Assembly: GCF_009831415.1 (NCBI RefSeq)
Contig: NZ_CP043727.1
Span: 2,356,001 to 2,420,000, forward strand
DNA length: 64,000 bases
From: Yersinia canariae
GTDB lineage: Bacteria; Pseudomonadota; Gammaproteobacteria; Enterobacterales; Enterobacteriaceae
Reading direction: 5' to 3'
Part shown: in pieces, positions 9,640-19,785 of the stretch
Numbering within the stretch: position 1 is the first letter of the stretch
Layout: each line of letters begins with the position of its first letter
Position numbers and translations under genes: made by a program
The notes under the pieces: model-generated
The model's input: only the letters and a program-made list of their open reading frames with translations
What the model was told of the DNA's origin: nothing
Database searches by the model: none

Positions 9640-10269
9640 ATGCTAAATACGATGAAGCGTCACGGCATCACTCTGGCATTATTTGCCGCCGGTGCCACCG
9701 GATTGACAGCCATAGTTAACTCACTGACCGAGACGACTATCGCCCATCAGGCGGCTTTGCAGCAAAAAGCCTTGCTGGATCAGGTCGTTCCGGCAGAGCA
9801 TTATGATAATGACATGCAAGCTGAATGTTACGTTGTCACGGATTCTGCGCTGGGTAACATGTCCCCTCACCGCCTTTATCTGGCCCGTAAAGAGGGGCAA
9901 CCGGTCGCCGCCGCGATTGAAACTACCGCACCAGACGGGTATTCCGGGGCTATCCAACTGCTGGTTGGGGCCGATTTTCACGGCAACGTGCTGGGCAGCC
10001 GGGTGATTGAACATCACGAAACCCCCGGTTTGGGTGATAAAATTGATATCCGCATTTCTGATTGGATCAGTCATTTCAGCGGCCAACATGTGGATAATGA
10101 ACAAGATAAGCGCTGGGCAGTGAAAAAGGACGGCGGAGATTTTGATCAGTTCACCGGGGCGACCATCACCCCAAGAGCCGTGGTTCGGGCCGTGAAAAAT
10201 ACGGCACTGTATTTAGAAACTCTGCCGGCAAAGCTTGATAGTTTGCCCGTCTGTGGAGAGAGTCAATGA
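9640..10269 (+). CDS. rsxG: Electron transport complex subunit RsxG
   Basis: Periplasmic-facing flavoprotein subunit of Rsx, 209 aa. One N-terminal transmembrane helix (about residues 9-28) is followed by a soluble FMN-binding domain carrying [12 protein letters not shown] and the flavinylation motif [11 protein letters not shown], in which a Thr is esterified to FMN. Its stop overlaps the rsxE start by 4 bp (ATGA), typical of coupled subunits. Confidence 0.96.
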   Translation: MLNTMKRHGITLALFAAGATGLTAIVNSLTETTIAHQAALQQKALLDQVVPAEHYDNDMQAECYVVTDSALGNMSPHRLYLARKEGQPVAAAIETTAPDGYSGAIQLLVGADFHGNVLGSRVIEHHETPGLGDKIDIRISDWISHFSGQHVDNEQDKRWAVKKDGGDFDQFTGATITPRAVVRAVKNTALYLETLPAKLDSLPVCGESQ

Positions 10270-10964
10270 GTGAAGCAAAAGCGCTATTAGCCCAAGGGCT
10301 ATGGAAAAATAACTCAGCTTTGGTACAACTGCTGGGCCTCTGCCCTCTGCTGGCCGTCTCGTCAACGGCAACCAACGCGCTCGGCTTAGGTTTAGCTACC
10401 ACATTAGTTTTAGTCTGCACCAACACAGCCGTATCGGCGCTACGTCGCTGGGTGCCGAATGAAATCCGCATTCCTATTTACGTCATGATTATTGCGTCGG
10501 TGGTCAGTACCGTACAAATGCTGATTAATGCCTATGCCTTTGGTTTATATCAATCTTTAGGAATATTTATCCCACTGATTGTGACCAACTGTATTGTGAT
10601 TGGCCGGGCGGAAGCTTACGCCGCTAAAAACCCTGTGGGCCTATCTGCGTTAGATGGCTTAGCGATGGGGCTGGGAGCAACTTGCGCACTATTTGTTTTG
10701 GGTTCCCTGCGCGAAATTCTGGGCAACGGTACTCTCTTCGACGGCGCAGATATGCTGCTCGGTAACTGGGCAAAAGTGCTCCGTATTGAAGTCTTGCATC
10801 TGGACAGCCCATTCCTATTAGCCATGCTGCCACCCGGCGCTTTTATCGGCTTGGGCCTGCTGTTAGCCGGTAAATATGTCATTGATGAAAAAATGAAAGC
10901 GCGCAAAGCTCGGGCATTCGCGGCAGCGCCACAAGCTCAAAATATCGTGGTAGATAAAACCTAA
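10266..10964 (+). CDS. rsxE: Electron transport complex subunit RsxE
   Basis: Integral membrane subunit homologous to RsxA, 232 aa. It starts [19 protein letters not shown] and carries [14 protein letters not shown], the equivalents of the RsxA motifs. It ends in a short charged cytoplasmic tail. The stop overlaps nth in TAATG, so nth is the last gene of the operon, as in E. coli. Confidence 0.96.
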   Translation: MSEAKALLAQGLWKNNSALVQLLGLCPLLAVSSTATNALGLGLATTLVLVCTNTAVSALRRWVPNEIRIPIYVMIIASVVSTVQMLINAYAFGLYQSLGIFIPLIVTNCIVIGRAEAYAAKNPVGLSALDGLAMGLGATCALFVLGSLREILGNGTLFDGADMLLGNWAKVLRIEVLHLDSPFLLAMLPPGAFIGLGLLLAGKYVIDEKMKARKARAFAAAPQAQNIVVDKT

Positions 10965-11605
10965 TGAATAAAGAAAAACGCGTCGCTATTTTGACCCGCC
11001 TGCGAGATAACGACCCACATCCCACCACCGAGTTGGTCTACAGCACGCCCTTTGAGCTGCTCATTTCGGTGCTCTTGTCAGCACAGGCGACAGATGTCAG
11101 TGTGAATAAGGCCACAGCCAAGCTCTATCCTGTGGCTAATACCCCGCAGGCCATATTGGCGCTGGGGGTTGAGGGGCTAAAACCCTACATCAAAACAATT
11201 GGTCTGTTTAACACTAAAGCTGAGAATGTGATAAAAACCTGCCGCATTTTGCTGGAAAAACATCAAGGCGAAGTGCCAGAGGATCGCGCTGCACTTGAAG
11301 CTCTGCCGGGCGTGGGCCGCAAAACAGCCAATGTGGTACTGAATACCGCCTTTGGCTGGCCGACGATTGCGGTTGATACCCATATCTTCCGCGTATGTAA
11401 CCGCACCGGTTTTGCCCCCGGCAGTAATGTGGATCAGGTTGAAACCAAATTACTCAAAGTGGTTCCGGCTGAATTTAAACTGGACTGCCACCACTGGCTT
11501 ATTTTGCATGGCCGTTACACCTGTGTGGCCCGTAAACCGCGCTGTGGCTCATGCATCATTGAAGATTTGTGCGAGTTTAAAGAGAAAGTCTATCCTGAGC
11601 ATTAA
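10964..11605 (+). CDS. nth: Endonuclease III
   Basis: Bifunctional DNA glycosylase/AP lyase that removes oxidised pyrimidines. The 213 aa show the helix-hairpin-helix LPGVGRKTANVVL with the catalytic Lys, VDTHIFRV with the catalytic Asp, and the C-terminal 4Fe-4S motif C-X6-C-X2-C-X5-C (CVARKPRCGSCIIEDLC). Translationally coupled to rsxE. Linking a base-excision enzyme to the SoxR-reducing system keeps two oxidative-stress functions in one transcript. Confidence 0.97.
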   Translation: MNKEKRVAILTRLRDNDPHPTTELVYSTPFELLISVLLSAQATDVSVNKATAKLYPVANTPQAILALGVEGLKPYIKTIGLFNTKAENVIKTCRILLEKHQGEVPEDRAALEALPGVGRKTANVVLNTAFGWPTIAVDTHIFRVCNRTGFAPGSNVDQVETKLLKVVPAEFKLDCHHWLILHGRYTCVARKPRCGSCIIEDLCEFKEKVYPEH

Positions 11606-11640
11606 TCACCAGGCCCAGTAAAATAGCTGGGCTGGTGATT
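11604..11640 (+). terminator. Hairpin at the end of nth
   Basis: AATCACCAGGCCCAG (11604-11618) pairs with CTGGGCTGGTGATT (11627-11640) around an 8-nt loop, overlapping the nth stop codon. The stem is long and is followed by TTAAAT rather than a strong T-run. It lies between convergent genes and probably ends or stabilises the rsx-nth transcript. Confidence 0.6.
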
Positions 11641-11655
11641 TAAATAGACTGCCGA

Positions 11656-11877
11656 CTACACTGACACTGCGTTACTAGGCTCAGGCTGACCACTCATAAA
11701 TTTGCCGACCTCCACCTGTTTAGCATCAATATTATGACTACTGGCATAAGCATCTTTAGCCGCCTGGGTAAATGCCCCTGTCTCTTTGTGATGAGGGTGA
11801 TCTATCGTCTGTTTACGATAATATTTTACTTTACCCAACGTGCCAGAATCCATTGACTGAACCATATATTTAGGCAT
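11656..11877 (-). CDS. Small uncharacterised protein downstream of yaxB
   Basis: A 73-aa soluble protein with no signal or membrane segment. A good ribosome site (GAGG) stands 8 nt before the ATG. The sequence has TLGKVKYYRKQTIDHPHHKE and FTQAAKDAYASSHNIDAKQ; I do not recognise the family. It starts 107 bp after the yaxB stop on the same strand, so it may be carried on the yaxAB transcript. Whether it helps the toxin (for example in immunity, release or regulation) cannot be told from sequence. Confidence 0.65.
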   Translation of the reverse strand: MPKYMVQSMDSGTLGKVKYYRKQTIDHPHHKETGAFTQAAKDAYASSHNIDAKQVEVGKFMSGQPEPSNAVSV

Positions 11878-11984
11878 AAATAACCTCGATAATATCAGTG
11901 AAATAGAACATTAGTGAAATAAAATCTCATTTATGAGCATCGCCTTAAATGAGTCATTACCATAATAGAACCACACTTATTGAG

Positions 11985-13025
11985 TTATAACTGAACAAAC
12001 TGTTTGATTAATGACTCTAAATAACTCTGTTGTTTTATTAGTGGCTTAGATAATCCAATTTCATTCAGTGCCGTACCCTGCAATGCCGCTATCTCATTAA
12101 TAAAAAGGTGCCATGCGTGGCTAAGTTTTTCGGCTTCAGCAACAACAACACTTTTCTCTTTATCAATTTTAATCACAGCATTAATACCAGAAACTAATTC
12201 ATCTGATTTTTCTAACTGATGATTTAGCTCTGTTAAACGGGTGGAAATTGTATCTATTTGGTTATCCAGTTTTCTCCGTGCTTCAGTTAAATCTATGTAC
12301 TTTAAACCCGCAGAAAACTGCCCCAATACTTTTTTGGTAATCTCTAATGACTGTTTGATCAACTCCAACTCAGGTTTAGCCAGGTCTAGCTCACTTAAAT
12401 TTTCACCTGTCGGAATAAGATCGTTAAATGCATCAATGAGATTATGCTCGCGGATAATATCCAAAGCCTCTATTATCTTATCCCTTTTCTTCTCTATCTC
12501 TTTTATTTCCAGTTCTTTTATACCAATATCTTCTGTCAGTTGCTTTTGGCGTAATTGCTCAGCTTGCAAAACTTTATCGGTTCCCTCAATAATGATTACA
12601 TTATGAAGATCAGCAGCCGATTTATCTAATAACTCTGTTTTTTCGATAAAGAGTTTCCGCAGTTGAGCGATGTCATTACCCAAACTTTTAATCAAATCAA
12701 GACGCTCTTTACGCATTTCAGATTTACTTTCTTCATCAATATCATTACTTACAAGTGCCTCATCGATTTCCTCTAGGGTAGTGAAATAGGTTTGTGCTAG
12801 AATATTCTTCAATTTAACCTGTAGGCTTGATAGTGACTCGCGCACATTAACACCCAATCTTTGCGAATATAAACCAACTCGTAGCGCTTTTTCCTGTAAT
12901 ACTTCAACGCCTTCCGTTTTCAATTGAGCAAGATGTGATATATTTTTAACTCCTTGGTTTAAAGCTTTAATGTTAACGTCTGGATAATTTAGGGCACTGT
13001 GCGGAAATGTGCTTATTTCAGCCAT
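11985..13025 (-). CDS. yaxB: Alpha-pore-forming toxin component YaxB
   Basis: Second component of the YaxAB cytotoxin. The protein is almost entirely long amphipathic helices and coiled coil, beginning MAEISTFPHS and containing LRVGLYSQRLGVNVRESLSS as in the Y. enterocolitica toxin. The ATG at 13025 is chosen: the upstream ATG at 13040 overlaps the GAGG ribosome site that serves it. This gives 346 aa. In the known system YaxB binds YaxA on host membranes and the heterodimers assemble into a large pore. No signal peptide is visible. It starts 44 bp after yaxA, so the pair is an operon. Confidence 0.93.
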   Translation of the reverse strand: MAEISTFPHSALNYPDVNIKALNQGVKNISHLAQLKTEGVEVLQEKALRVGLYSQRLGVNVRESLSSLQVKLKNILAQTYFTTLEEIDEALVSNDIDEESKSEMRKERLDLIKSLGNDIAQLRKLFIEKTELLDKSAADLHNVIIIEGTDKVLQAEQLRQKQLTEDIGIKELEIKEIEKKRDKIIEALDIIREHNLIDAFNDLIPTGENLSELDLAKPELELIKQSLEITKKVLGQFSAGLKYIDLTEARRKLDNQIDTISTRLTELNHQLEKSDELVSGINAVIKIDKEKSVVVAEAEKLSHAWHLFINEIAALQGTALNEIGLSKPLIKQQSYLESLIKQFVQL

Positions 13026-13068
13026 AGTAATAATCCTCATAATAAATAATTAAACAGGGTAAAATTAA

Positions 13069-14304
13069 TTAGCCATATACTTTTTTGTATTCATTTATTG
13101 CTTCATCAAATATATGCACCAGTTGGAGGGCAGAGTCTGCCACACTTTTCCATGGGGTGATCACCTGCTGGAATTTATTAACGAAACTAGTCAGGCGCAA
13201 TGCATTATTAATCGTACTGAACTGCGCCTGAGATTCATTGATTTGATTGAGAACAGATAACCACATAAAATCCAGATGGTTAAGTGCAGACTCGGCATCA
13301 ACCATCCGAATGCCAATATCACTGAATAACAGAGAAAGTGTCTCTAACGAGGTTTGCAATGTTCTTTGATGGCTAACTTTTTTTTCTAATTCAGAAACCT
13401 CATGGATTAATGCGTTTTTTTCTTTTCTGGCTTTTTCGGCTTTAGCACCAAATATCCCACCAGTAATAGCAATGCCTATTATGCCACCGGCTGCCCCGGT
13501 AAAAGATAGACCGACAAACTTATCGTAGTCTTTCTTTAATTGCTCAATTCTCTGTTTCTTCTCTTTTATTTTATCGTCTAATTCCTTTATTGACTTTCTC
13601 ATGTTGTTTTTTTCCATCAGGTCATATTTTGCTTTGACCTGCGGTTCCAATCCATTCACTTTATTTCCTGATGATAGTTCACCACCAGTCAAGGTGATTC
13701 TATAATTTGATACCTTTTGTCTAATGTTTTCAGTTGTTTTCTGGTGTCTATTGATATCCGTTTTCATGTCATCAAGTATATCTTTTAATGCCGTGGCTAT
13801 TTCATGATCAGCAGATTCATAAGTGATATCTTCCAACTGTTTGTCTGTAATATCACCCAGCAAGGTTTTGACTCGCACTGTTATTGGCATTTGATTTATT
13901 ACATTGATAATTTCATCACCAGTACTGACGATGTTCTTGGCGGCAATATCCAAATCCAGGCTCTGCTGTAATGCACCTTGTTCAACATCACTCCAATTTA
14001 ATGCATGATTATGAATATCATAAAATAAATTTTTAATATCTATCGGTTCAAGTCCTGGAATATCTATTTTTTTATATCCAAGGTAAGTTTCTACTTCATC
14101 CTGCTTGATGGGTAAAGAGAGCCCCTTCCTGACATAAAGCTTGAGGTTAATTAAGTCCTCTTTGGTGAAAATACCGCCAGCGCGCGCAACACCCGTTTGT
14201 TCCCCGGTAATAAAATCCAGGACAACTTCCGGTAACTCATTAATTTTCACTGTGCTTTCAGCACTTGCCAAGACATTATCAATAGCCAGTTGTGTTTGTG
14301 TCAT
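13069..14304 (-). CDS. yaxA: Alpha-pore-forming toxin component YaxA
   Basis: First, membrane-binding component of YaxAB, 411 aa. It starts MTQTQLAIDNVL as in the Y. enterocolitica protein. Long helices (residues 100-260 and 290-400) flank a hydrophobic Gly/Ala-rich hairpin at about residues 264-286 (GLSFTGAAGGIIGIAITGGI), the expected membrane-inserting foot of this ClyA-like fold. No signal peptide. The GAGG ribosome site is well placed. Regulation in Y. enterocolitica is reported to involve RovA, and the long AT-rich upstream region fits silencing and de-silencing control. Confidence 0.95.
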   Translation of the reverse strand: MTQTQLAIDNVLASAESTVKINELPEVVLDFITGEQTGVARAGGIFTKEDLINLKLYVRKGLSLPIKQDEVETYLGYKKIDIPGLEPIDIKNLFYDIHNHALNWSDVEQGALQQSLDLDIAAKNIVSTGDEIINVINQMPITVRVKTLLGDITDKQLEDITYESADHEIATALKDILDDMKTDINRHQKTTENIRQKVSNYRITLTGGELSSGNKVNGLEPQVKAKYDLMEKNNMRKSIKELDDKIKEKKQRIEQLKKDYDKFVGLSFTGAAGGIIGIAITGGIFGAKAEKARKEKNALIHEVSELEKKVSHQRTLQTSLETLSLLFSDIGIRMVDAESALNHLDFMWLSVLNQINESQAQFSTINNALRLTSFVNKFQQVITPWKSVADSALQLVHIFDEAINEYKKVYG

Positions 14305-14997
14305 TATATTATCCTCACCGAAATAATCATGGGTATAAACGAGTAAAGGCAGGTAAAAACTTGCCTTTATATTTCAACAGCAATGTGAGCATCACTGTTA
14401 TTATTATTTTATGATGACTATCATGAACATGGTGTTTATAATGAGATATGATAAACCAGCGAACACAGCAACATGGTTTAAGTATAATAGTAGCTACTTT
14501 GGGTTATTTATATTTAGCTTTATATTGAACAAGCCATCTATTATTCAATGATAGAGCAGTTAAATGATATTTCCATCATTTAAACCAGATTATTAGACTG
14601 TTATAATATAAATATCAGTCTAATAATCTAGGCAAGAGAGTAATTAAGATAAGAATATCATTAAAGAGATTAATTTATTTTGATTAAACAGGGCTTTAAT
14701 CAAATAGTCTCATCCTCCTCCCAAGTTGATTAGCAAATTAATAATTTAAGTTAAATCTATATTTTAAACATTCTTAATTTTATCGACTTAGTTAGGGTCC
14801 CATACTGAATAAATATCCTCATCTGCTATGCCATAGCACCCGGCTAACTAGCCTGTGATAAGCCCCCTCTATGCCGCGATTGCGGTATTCGATTAGACGC
14901 TGGTGCCTCGCCCCACTAGACTTGTGACAAAATAAACTCAAGTAGTTAATCATTTCTTTACTTACTTGAAACAAATAAACACCTGCGGCGTCTCATC
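14305..14997. promoter_or_regulatory. AT-rich divergent regulatory region between yaxA and ydeP
   Basis: About 690 bp without a credible gene, strongly AT-rich and therefore a likely H-NS/RovA-type target. It must hold the yaxAB promoter (minus) and the ydeP promoter (plus). The striking element in it is the perfect inverted repeat at 14587-14629, listed separately. Confidence 0.5.
14587..14629. repeat. 14-bp perfect inverted repeat
   Basis: AGATTATTAGACTG (14587-14600) is exactly mirrored by CAGTCTAATAATCT (14616-14629) around a 15-bp all A/T spacer. It could be an operator for a dimeric regulator of yaxAB or ydeP, or a transcribed hairpin. It lacks a T-run on either side, so a terminator is less likely. 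Confidence 0.75.
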
Positions 14998-17319
14998 ATG
15001 AAATTTAAATCGGCAATAAAACCCTATACCGGCGCAGCTGGTGGCTGGGGATCCCTTGAAGCAACCACGCGCTTTGTTTTGGACAGCAAGCAAGCATTGA
15101 AAAATATTCGTAATTTGCTGCGTATCAACCAAGTCAAAGGTTTTGACTGCCCTGGCTGTGCGTGGGGAGATGACAATCACAGCACATTCAGTTTTTGTGA
15201 AAATGGCGCGAAGGCGGTCAGTTGGGAAGCCACTCGCAAGGCGGTGGAGCCGGCGTTTTTTGCCGAACATAGCCTGACGACCCTGCGCCAGCAAAGTGAC
15301 TATTTCCTTGAGTATCAAGGGCGTATAACCCACCCAATGCGCTATAACCCCCAAACTGACCGCTATCAACCCATCAGTTGGGAAAGTGCCCTTGAATTAA
15401 TTGCTAAGTATATTAATGGGTTGGATAGCCCAAATCAGTTGGAGCTATACACTTCAGGCCGTGCCAGTAATGAAGCCTCTTACCTTTATCAACTCTTTGG
15501 CCGCATGCTGGGGACAAATAACTTCCCCGATTGCTCAAACATGTGCCATGAAGCCAGCGGCACAGGGCTGAAACAGAGTATTGGGGTCGGTAAAGGCACC
15601 ATTCGTATGCAGGACTTCGAATTGGCTGACGCCATTTTCGTCTTCGGGCAGAATCCGGGCACCAACCACCCAAGAATGTTACACAGTTTGCGCCATGCTA
15701 AAGAGCGCGGCGCGAGGATTGTCAGCTTCAACACCTTACGTGAACGTGGGCTAGAACGGTTTGCTGACCCGCAAAACCCGATTGAAATGTTGACCCCAAA
15801 ATCCTCTCCGATCAGTTCGGCCTATTTCCAACCTAATTTGGGCGGTGATATGGCGGCGGTGCGCGGCATGGTGAAAGCCTTGCTGGAAACACATCGCCAA
15901 CAACTGGCACAGGCTCAACCCGGCTTATTTGATGAGACATTTATTCGTACTCATACCCAAGGGGTAGATGAGTATCTGGCGGCGGTTGATAATACCTCTT
16001 GGGCTAAAATTACCCAGCAATCGGGCCTGACTGAAGCACAGATACGCCATGCGGCCGAGATTTACCAGCATGCAGAACGCGTTATTCTGACCTGGGCGAT
16101 GGGTATCACACAGCACAAACATTCCGTGATAACCGTAAGAGAACTGGCCAATCTGCAACTGCTGTTTGGTCAGTTAGGCAAACCCGGTGCAGGTTTATGC
16201 CCGGTCAGGGGCCACAGTAATGTTCAAGGCAACCGCACCATGGGGATTGATGAGAAACCCTCAGCGGCCATGTTGGCGCGTTTGGGCCAGCATTTTGGTT
16301 TCACACCCCCTCAGGCGGCGGGACATAATACCGTGGAAGCATTGGAAGCCATGCTGCGCGGTGAAGTCAAAGTGTTGATAGCCCTTGGTGGTAATCTGGC
16401 CGCTGCCGCGCCGGACACCGAACGCACAGCTCAAGCATTACGTTGCTGTGACCTGACGGTGCATATCAGCACCAAACTCAATCGCAGCCACCTGATTACC
16501 GGCGCCCAAGCGCTTATCCTGCCGACGTTAGGCCGCACGGAGCGCGATATGCAAACCACCGGTTCACAATTTATTACGGTTGAAGATTCATTTAGCATGG
16601 TGCATGCCTCTGAAGGTGTGGGCAAACCACTGGCAGAAACTCAGCACTCCGAAACGGCCATTGTCTGCGGTATCGCTAACGCGGTTTTTGCCCACCAGCC
16701 GGTTGAGGGTAACCAGCTGAATTGGCTGGCATTAGCCGATGATTACAATTTAATTCGTGACCACATTGCCGCCACAACCCCCGGATTTGATGATTTCAAT
16801 GCCCGCTGTGAGCAGCCCGGCGGTTTCTATCTGGGCAGTGCGGCGGCCCAAATGCAATTTAATACCTCAAGTGGTAAAGCCGAATTTTGCGCATCAATGC
16901 TGCCCGAGAGTTTATTCCCGCAAATTGCTGGGGTTCAGGCCCCTTTTGTACTGCAGACTCTGCGCTCGCATGATCAATACAACACCACCATTTATGGTCT
17001 TGATGACCGCTACCGGGGGGTTTATGGGCAGCGGGAAGTGCTGTTTATTAACCCGCAAGATTTGGCGGCGCTGGCATTAGAAGATGGCGATTTAGTTGAA
17101 ATTGAAACCCTGTGGAATGATGGAATTACCCGCAAAGTGAGCGGATTCAAACTGGTTAGCTATGATATTCCTCGCGGGAATCTGGCCGCCTACTACCCTG
17201 AAACCAACCCGCTGGTGCCCCTATCCAGTTTTGGTGATGAAACCCATACGCCAACATCGAAATCGGTGCCGGTGACAGTGCGTCGCTGGCAGCCGCCGCA
17301 AACGTTGCGCATTGCGTGA
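14998..17319 (+). CDS. ydeP: YdeP-type molybdopterin oxidoreductase (FdhF-alpha family)
   Basis: A 773-aa protein of the formate-dehydrogenase alpha-subunit family, matching E. coli YdeP throughout: AAGGWG near the start, GFDCPGCAW, LYTSGRASNEASYLYQLFGR, NNFPDCSNMCHE, GQNPGTNHPRML, RGHSNVQGNRT, and RSHDQYNTTIYGLDDRYRG near the C-terminus. It binds the bis-MGD molybdenum cofactor. CPGC is the only visible metal-ligand-like Cys pair, without the full N-terminal 4Fe-4S signature of FdhF. In E. coli, YdeP is linked to EvgA-dependent acid resistance; its substrate is unknown. Monocistronic here. Confidence 0.93.
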   Translation: MKFKSAIKPYTGAAGGWGSLEATTRFVLDSKQALKNIRNLLRINQVKGFDCPGCAWGDDNHSTFSFCENGAKAVSWEATRKAVEPAFFAEHSLTTLRQQSDYFLEYQGRITHPMRYNPQTDRYQPISWESALELIAKYINGLDSPNQLELYTSGRASNEASYLYQLFGRMLGTNNFPDCSNMCHEASGTGLKQSIGVGKGTIRMQDFELADAIFVFGQNPGTNHPRMLHSLRHAKERGARIVSFNTLRERGLERFADPQNPIEMLTPKSSPISSAYFQPNLGGDMAAVRGMVKALLETHRQQLAQAQPGLFDETFIRTHTQGVDEYLAAVDNTSWAKITQQSGLTEAQIRHAAEIYQHAERVILTWAMGITQHKHSVITVRELANLQLLFGQLGKPGAGLCPVRGHSNVQGNRTMGIDEKPSAAMLARLGQHFGFTPPQAAGHNTVEALEAMLRGEVKVLIALGGNLAAAAPDTERTAQALRCCDLTVHISTKLNRSHLITGAQALILPTLGRTERDMQTTGSQFITVEDSFSMVHASEGVGKPLAETQHSETAIVCGIANAVFAHQPVEGNQLNWLALADDYNLIRDHIAATTPGFDDFNARCEQPGGFYLGSAAAQMQFNTSSGKAEFCASMLPESLFPQIAGVQAPFVLQTLRSHDQYNTTIYGLDDRYRGVYGQREVLFINPQDLAALALEDGDLVEIETLWNDGITRKVSGFKLVSYDIPRGNLAAYYPETNPLVPLSSFGDETHTPTSKSVPVTVRRWQPPQTLRIA

Positions 17320-17515
17320 ATACCGTCATAAAGCTGGCCCTGTATTTGTCGGGGCCAATTTATCGCGAGTGACGGCGAATCAAGAGCGGCCTATATGCCC
17401 CTGACTTTAACAAGGAATTCCCTCACAAGGTGATATGCCGCTTGCCCGACGGGGCTGATTCGCGTAAAACTGTCAGCCGGATTAATCCCACTCACTACAC
17501 CATTCACTGGACGAT

Positions 17516-19450
17516 ATGTTTCAAGATAACCCGCTGCTGGCGCAGCTAAAACAGCAACTTCACACTCAGACTCCGCGCGTCGAAGGCGTCGTTAAAGGTA
17601 CTGAGAAAGGCTTTGGCTTTCTTGAGGTAGACGGGCAGAAAAGTTACTTTATTCCGCCGCCGCAGATGAAAAAAGTCATGCATGGCGATCGCATTATTGC
17701 CACCCTTCACACCGATAAAGATCGTGAAATTGCTGAGCCGGAAACCCTGGTTGAGCCATTTTTATCTCGCTTTGTGGGCCGGGTTCAACGAAAAGATGAC
17801 CGCCTGTTTATCGTTCCTGACCACCCTTTGCTGCGTGATGCTATCCAATGTCGTCCGGAGCGGGAACTGACACACGATTTCCAGACCGGTGATTGGGCTG
17901 TGGCTGAAATGCGCCGTCACCCATTAAAAGGTGACCGGGCCTTTAATGCTGATTTGACTGCATTTATTACTAATGGTGAAGATCATTTCGTCCCTTGGTG
18001 GGTAACATTGGCACGTCATAATCTGGAGCGTGAAGCGCCCGCGATGGTCGAATCTGCTCTGCATGATGGCCAGCTTCAACGGGAAGATTTGACCGCGCTT
18101 AATTTTGTCACTATTGACAGCGCCAGCACCGAAGATATGGACGATGCTTTGCATGTGAAAGACAACGGTGACGGTTCCGTGTTGTTGACCATTGCCATCG
18201 CCGACCCTACTGCTTATGTCGATGAAAACAGTGAGTTGGATTTAATTGCCCGCAAGCGCGCATTTACTAACTATCTGCCGGGCTTCAACATCCCCATGCT
18301 GCCACGGGATTTATCTGACAATCTCTGTTCGCTGCGCCCGAATGAACGCCGCCCAGTGTTGGTGTGCCGAGTCACTATTGCTGCTGATGGCGCGCTCGGT
18401 GATGACATCCACTTCTCTGCCGCTTGGGTTGAGTCAAAAGCCAAGCTGGTTTATGACGAAGTTTCAGATTGGTTAGAGGGGCTTGGCGACTGGCAACCGC
18501 AGAATGCTGATATTGCTGAGCAAATCACATTACTAAAACGCGTGTGTGAAACCCGTAGCAGTTGGCGTCAGGAGCACGCGCTGGTGTTTAAAGACCGGCC
18601 TGACTATCGCTTCGTATTGGGCGAAAAAGGCGAAGTGCTGGATATCATTGTCGAACACCGCCGCATTGCCAACCGTATTGTTGAAGAGTGCATGATTGCC
18701 GCCAACGTCTGCGCCGCCATTGCGCTGCGTGATAATCTTGGTTTTGGCATTTACAACGTGCATACCGGGTTTGATCCGGCGCTGGTTGAACAAGCGGCCA
18801 ATGTATTGCAAGCCAATGGGGTCGAAGCTTCTCCGCAAGCACTGCTGACTCTGCCCGGATTCTGTGAGTTGCGCCGTCATCTTGATGCGCTACCGACGCA
18901 GTTCCTCGACAGCCGCATCCGCCGTTTCCAGACTTTTGCGGAAATCAGCACCGTTCCCGGTCCACATTTCGGTTTAGGGCTTGAGGCCTACGCCACCTGG
19001 ACATCGCCAATTCGTAAATATGGCGATATGGTCAACCACCGTCTGCTGAAAGCCATTATTACCGGTCAGCAAGCGGAAAAACCACAGGATGAAATCACGA
19101 TTCAACTGGCCGAACGCCGCCGGTTAAATCGCATGGCTGAACGCGATGTAGGTGATTGGCTGTATGCCCGTTACTTGCAGCCAATGGCAGGGACTGATAC
19201 CAAATTCCCGGCGGAAGTCATTGATATCACTCGCGGTGGTCTGCGGGTGCGCTTACTGGATAATGGCGCTGTCGCCTTTATTCCCGCGCCATTTATTCAC
19301 GCGGTTCGTGATGAAATGGTCTGTAGCCAGGAAACCGGTACTGTACAAATCAAAGGTGAAACGGTTTACAGCCAGAGCGACAAAATCGAGGTGCGCATTG
19401 CCGAAGTCCGGATGGAAACGCGCAATGTGGTTGCCCGCCCGGTAGTCTGA
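17516..19450 (+). CDS. rnb: Exoribonuclease II
   Basis: RNase II, a processive 3'-5' hydrolase of single-stranded mRNA. The 644 aa equal the E. coli length. The order is an N-terminal cold-shock domain ([21 protein letters not shown]), the RNB catalytic domain with the metal-binding Asp cluster [14 protein letters not shown] (about residues 198-211) and [14 protein letters not shown] (about residues 495-510), then an S1 domain. All catalytic acidic residues are present. It is a single gene with a strong terminator 62 bp downstream. Confidence 0.98.
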   Translation: MFQDNPLLAQLKQQLHTQTPRVEGVVKGTEKGFGFLEVDGQKSYFIPPPQMKKVMHGDRIIATLHTDKDREIAEPETLVEPFLSRFVGRVQRKDDRLFIVPDHPLLRDAIQCRPERELTHDFQTGDWAVAEMRRHPLKGDRAFNADLTAFITNGEDHFVPWWVTLARHNLEREAPAMVESALHDGQLQREDLTALNFVTIDSASTEDMDDALHVKDNGDGSVLLTIAIADPTAYVDENSELDLIARKRAFTNYLPGFNIPMLPRDLSDNLCSLRPNERRPVLVCRVTIAADGALGDDIHFSAAWVESKAKLVYDEVSDWLEGLGDWQPQNADIAEQITLLKRVCETRSSWRQEHALVFKDRPDYRFVLGEKGEVLDIIVEHRRIANRIVEECMIAANVCAAIALRDNLGFGIYNVHTGFDPALVEQAANVLQANGVEASPQALLTLPGFCELRRHLDALPTQFLDSRIRRFQTFAEISTVPGPHFGLGLEAYATWTSPIRKYGDMVNHRLLKAIITGQQAEKPQDEITIQLAERRRLNRMAERDVGDWLYARYLQPMAGTDTKFPAEVIDITRGGLRVRLLDNGAVAFIPAPFIHAVRDEMVCSQETGTVQIKGETVYSQSDKIEVRIAEVRMETRNVVARPVV

Positions 19451-19511
19451 TTTGATAGATTAGCCTGCTTAGCACGAGTGACTGATTTATCAAACAGCAT
19501 TACCTTTATAG

Positions 19512-19547
19512 CGCCGTGGGATGCATAACATCCCACGGCTTTTTTAT
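19512..19547 (+). terminator. rnb terminator
   Basis: GCCGTGGGATG pairs with CATCCCACGGC around a short loop and is followed by TTTTTTATG. A classic Rho-independent terminator 62 bp after the rnb stop. Confidence 0.93.
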
Positions 19548-19785
19548 GTTCATTATGCCCCGCCGCGCATTATTTTAACCCTCTGCCCAAACAGTCAGAT
19601 AGCTGTCACAATATGTAAGCAAATGATACCAATGATGTGCAAAAAACAATTAGCACATCACATTTCTTACTTTCGCTACTTTTATTTCACATTAAAGCTC
19701 CTATGTTAACTAACAGTTTGCATCTTTTTCCCAAAACGGATGCATATAACCGTTAAATTCCTCACATAACAAGGAGTCGTTATCC
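19548..19785. promoter_or_regulatory. cstA upstream region
   Basis: About 240 bp, AT-rich, holding the cstA promoter. GATGTGC (19634-19640) and GCACATC (19653-19659) form an inverted repeat 12 bp apart. The half-sites recall CRP, but the spacing is wrong for a standard CRP site. CRP control of cstA is known in E. coli and is only inferred here. Confidence 0.35.

Noticed and set aside
19634..19659. CRP site upstream of cstA
   Set aside because: Half-sites TGTGC/GCACA are 12 bp apart instead of the required 6, so it was kept only as an unassigned inverted repeat.
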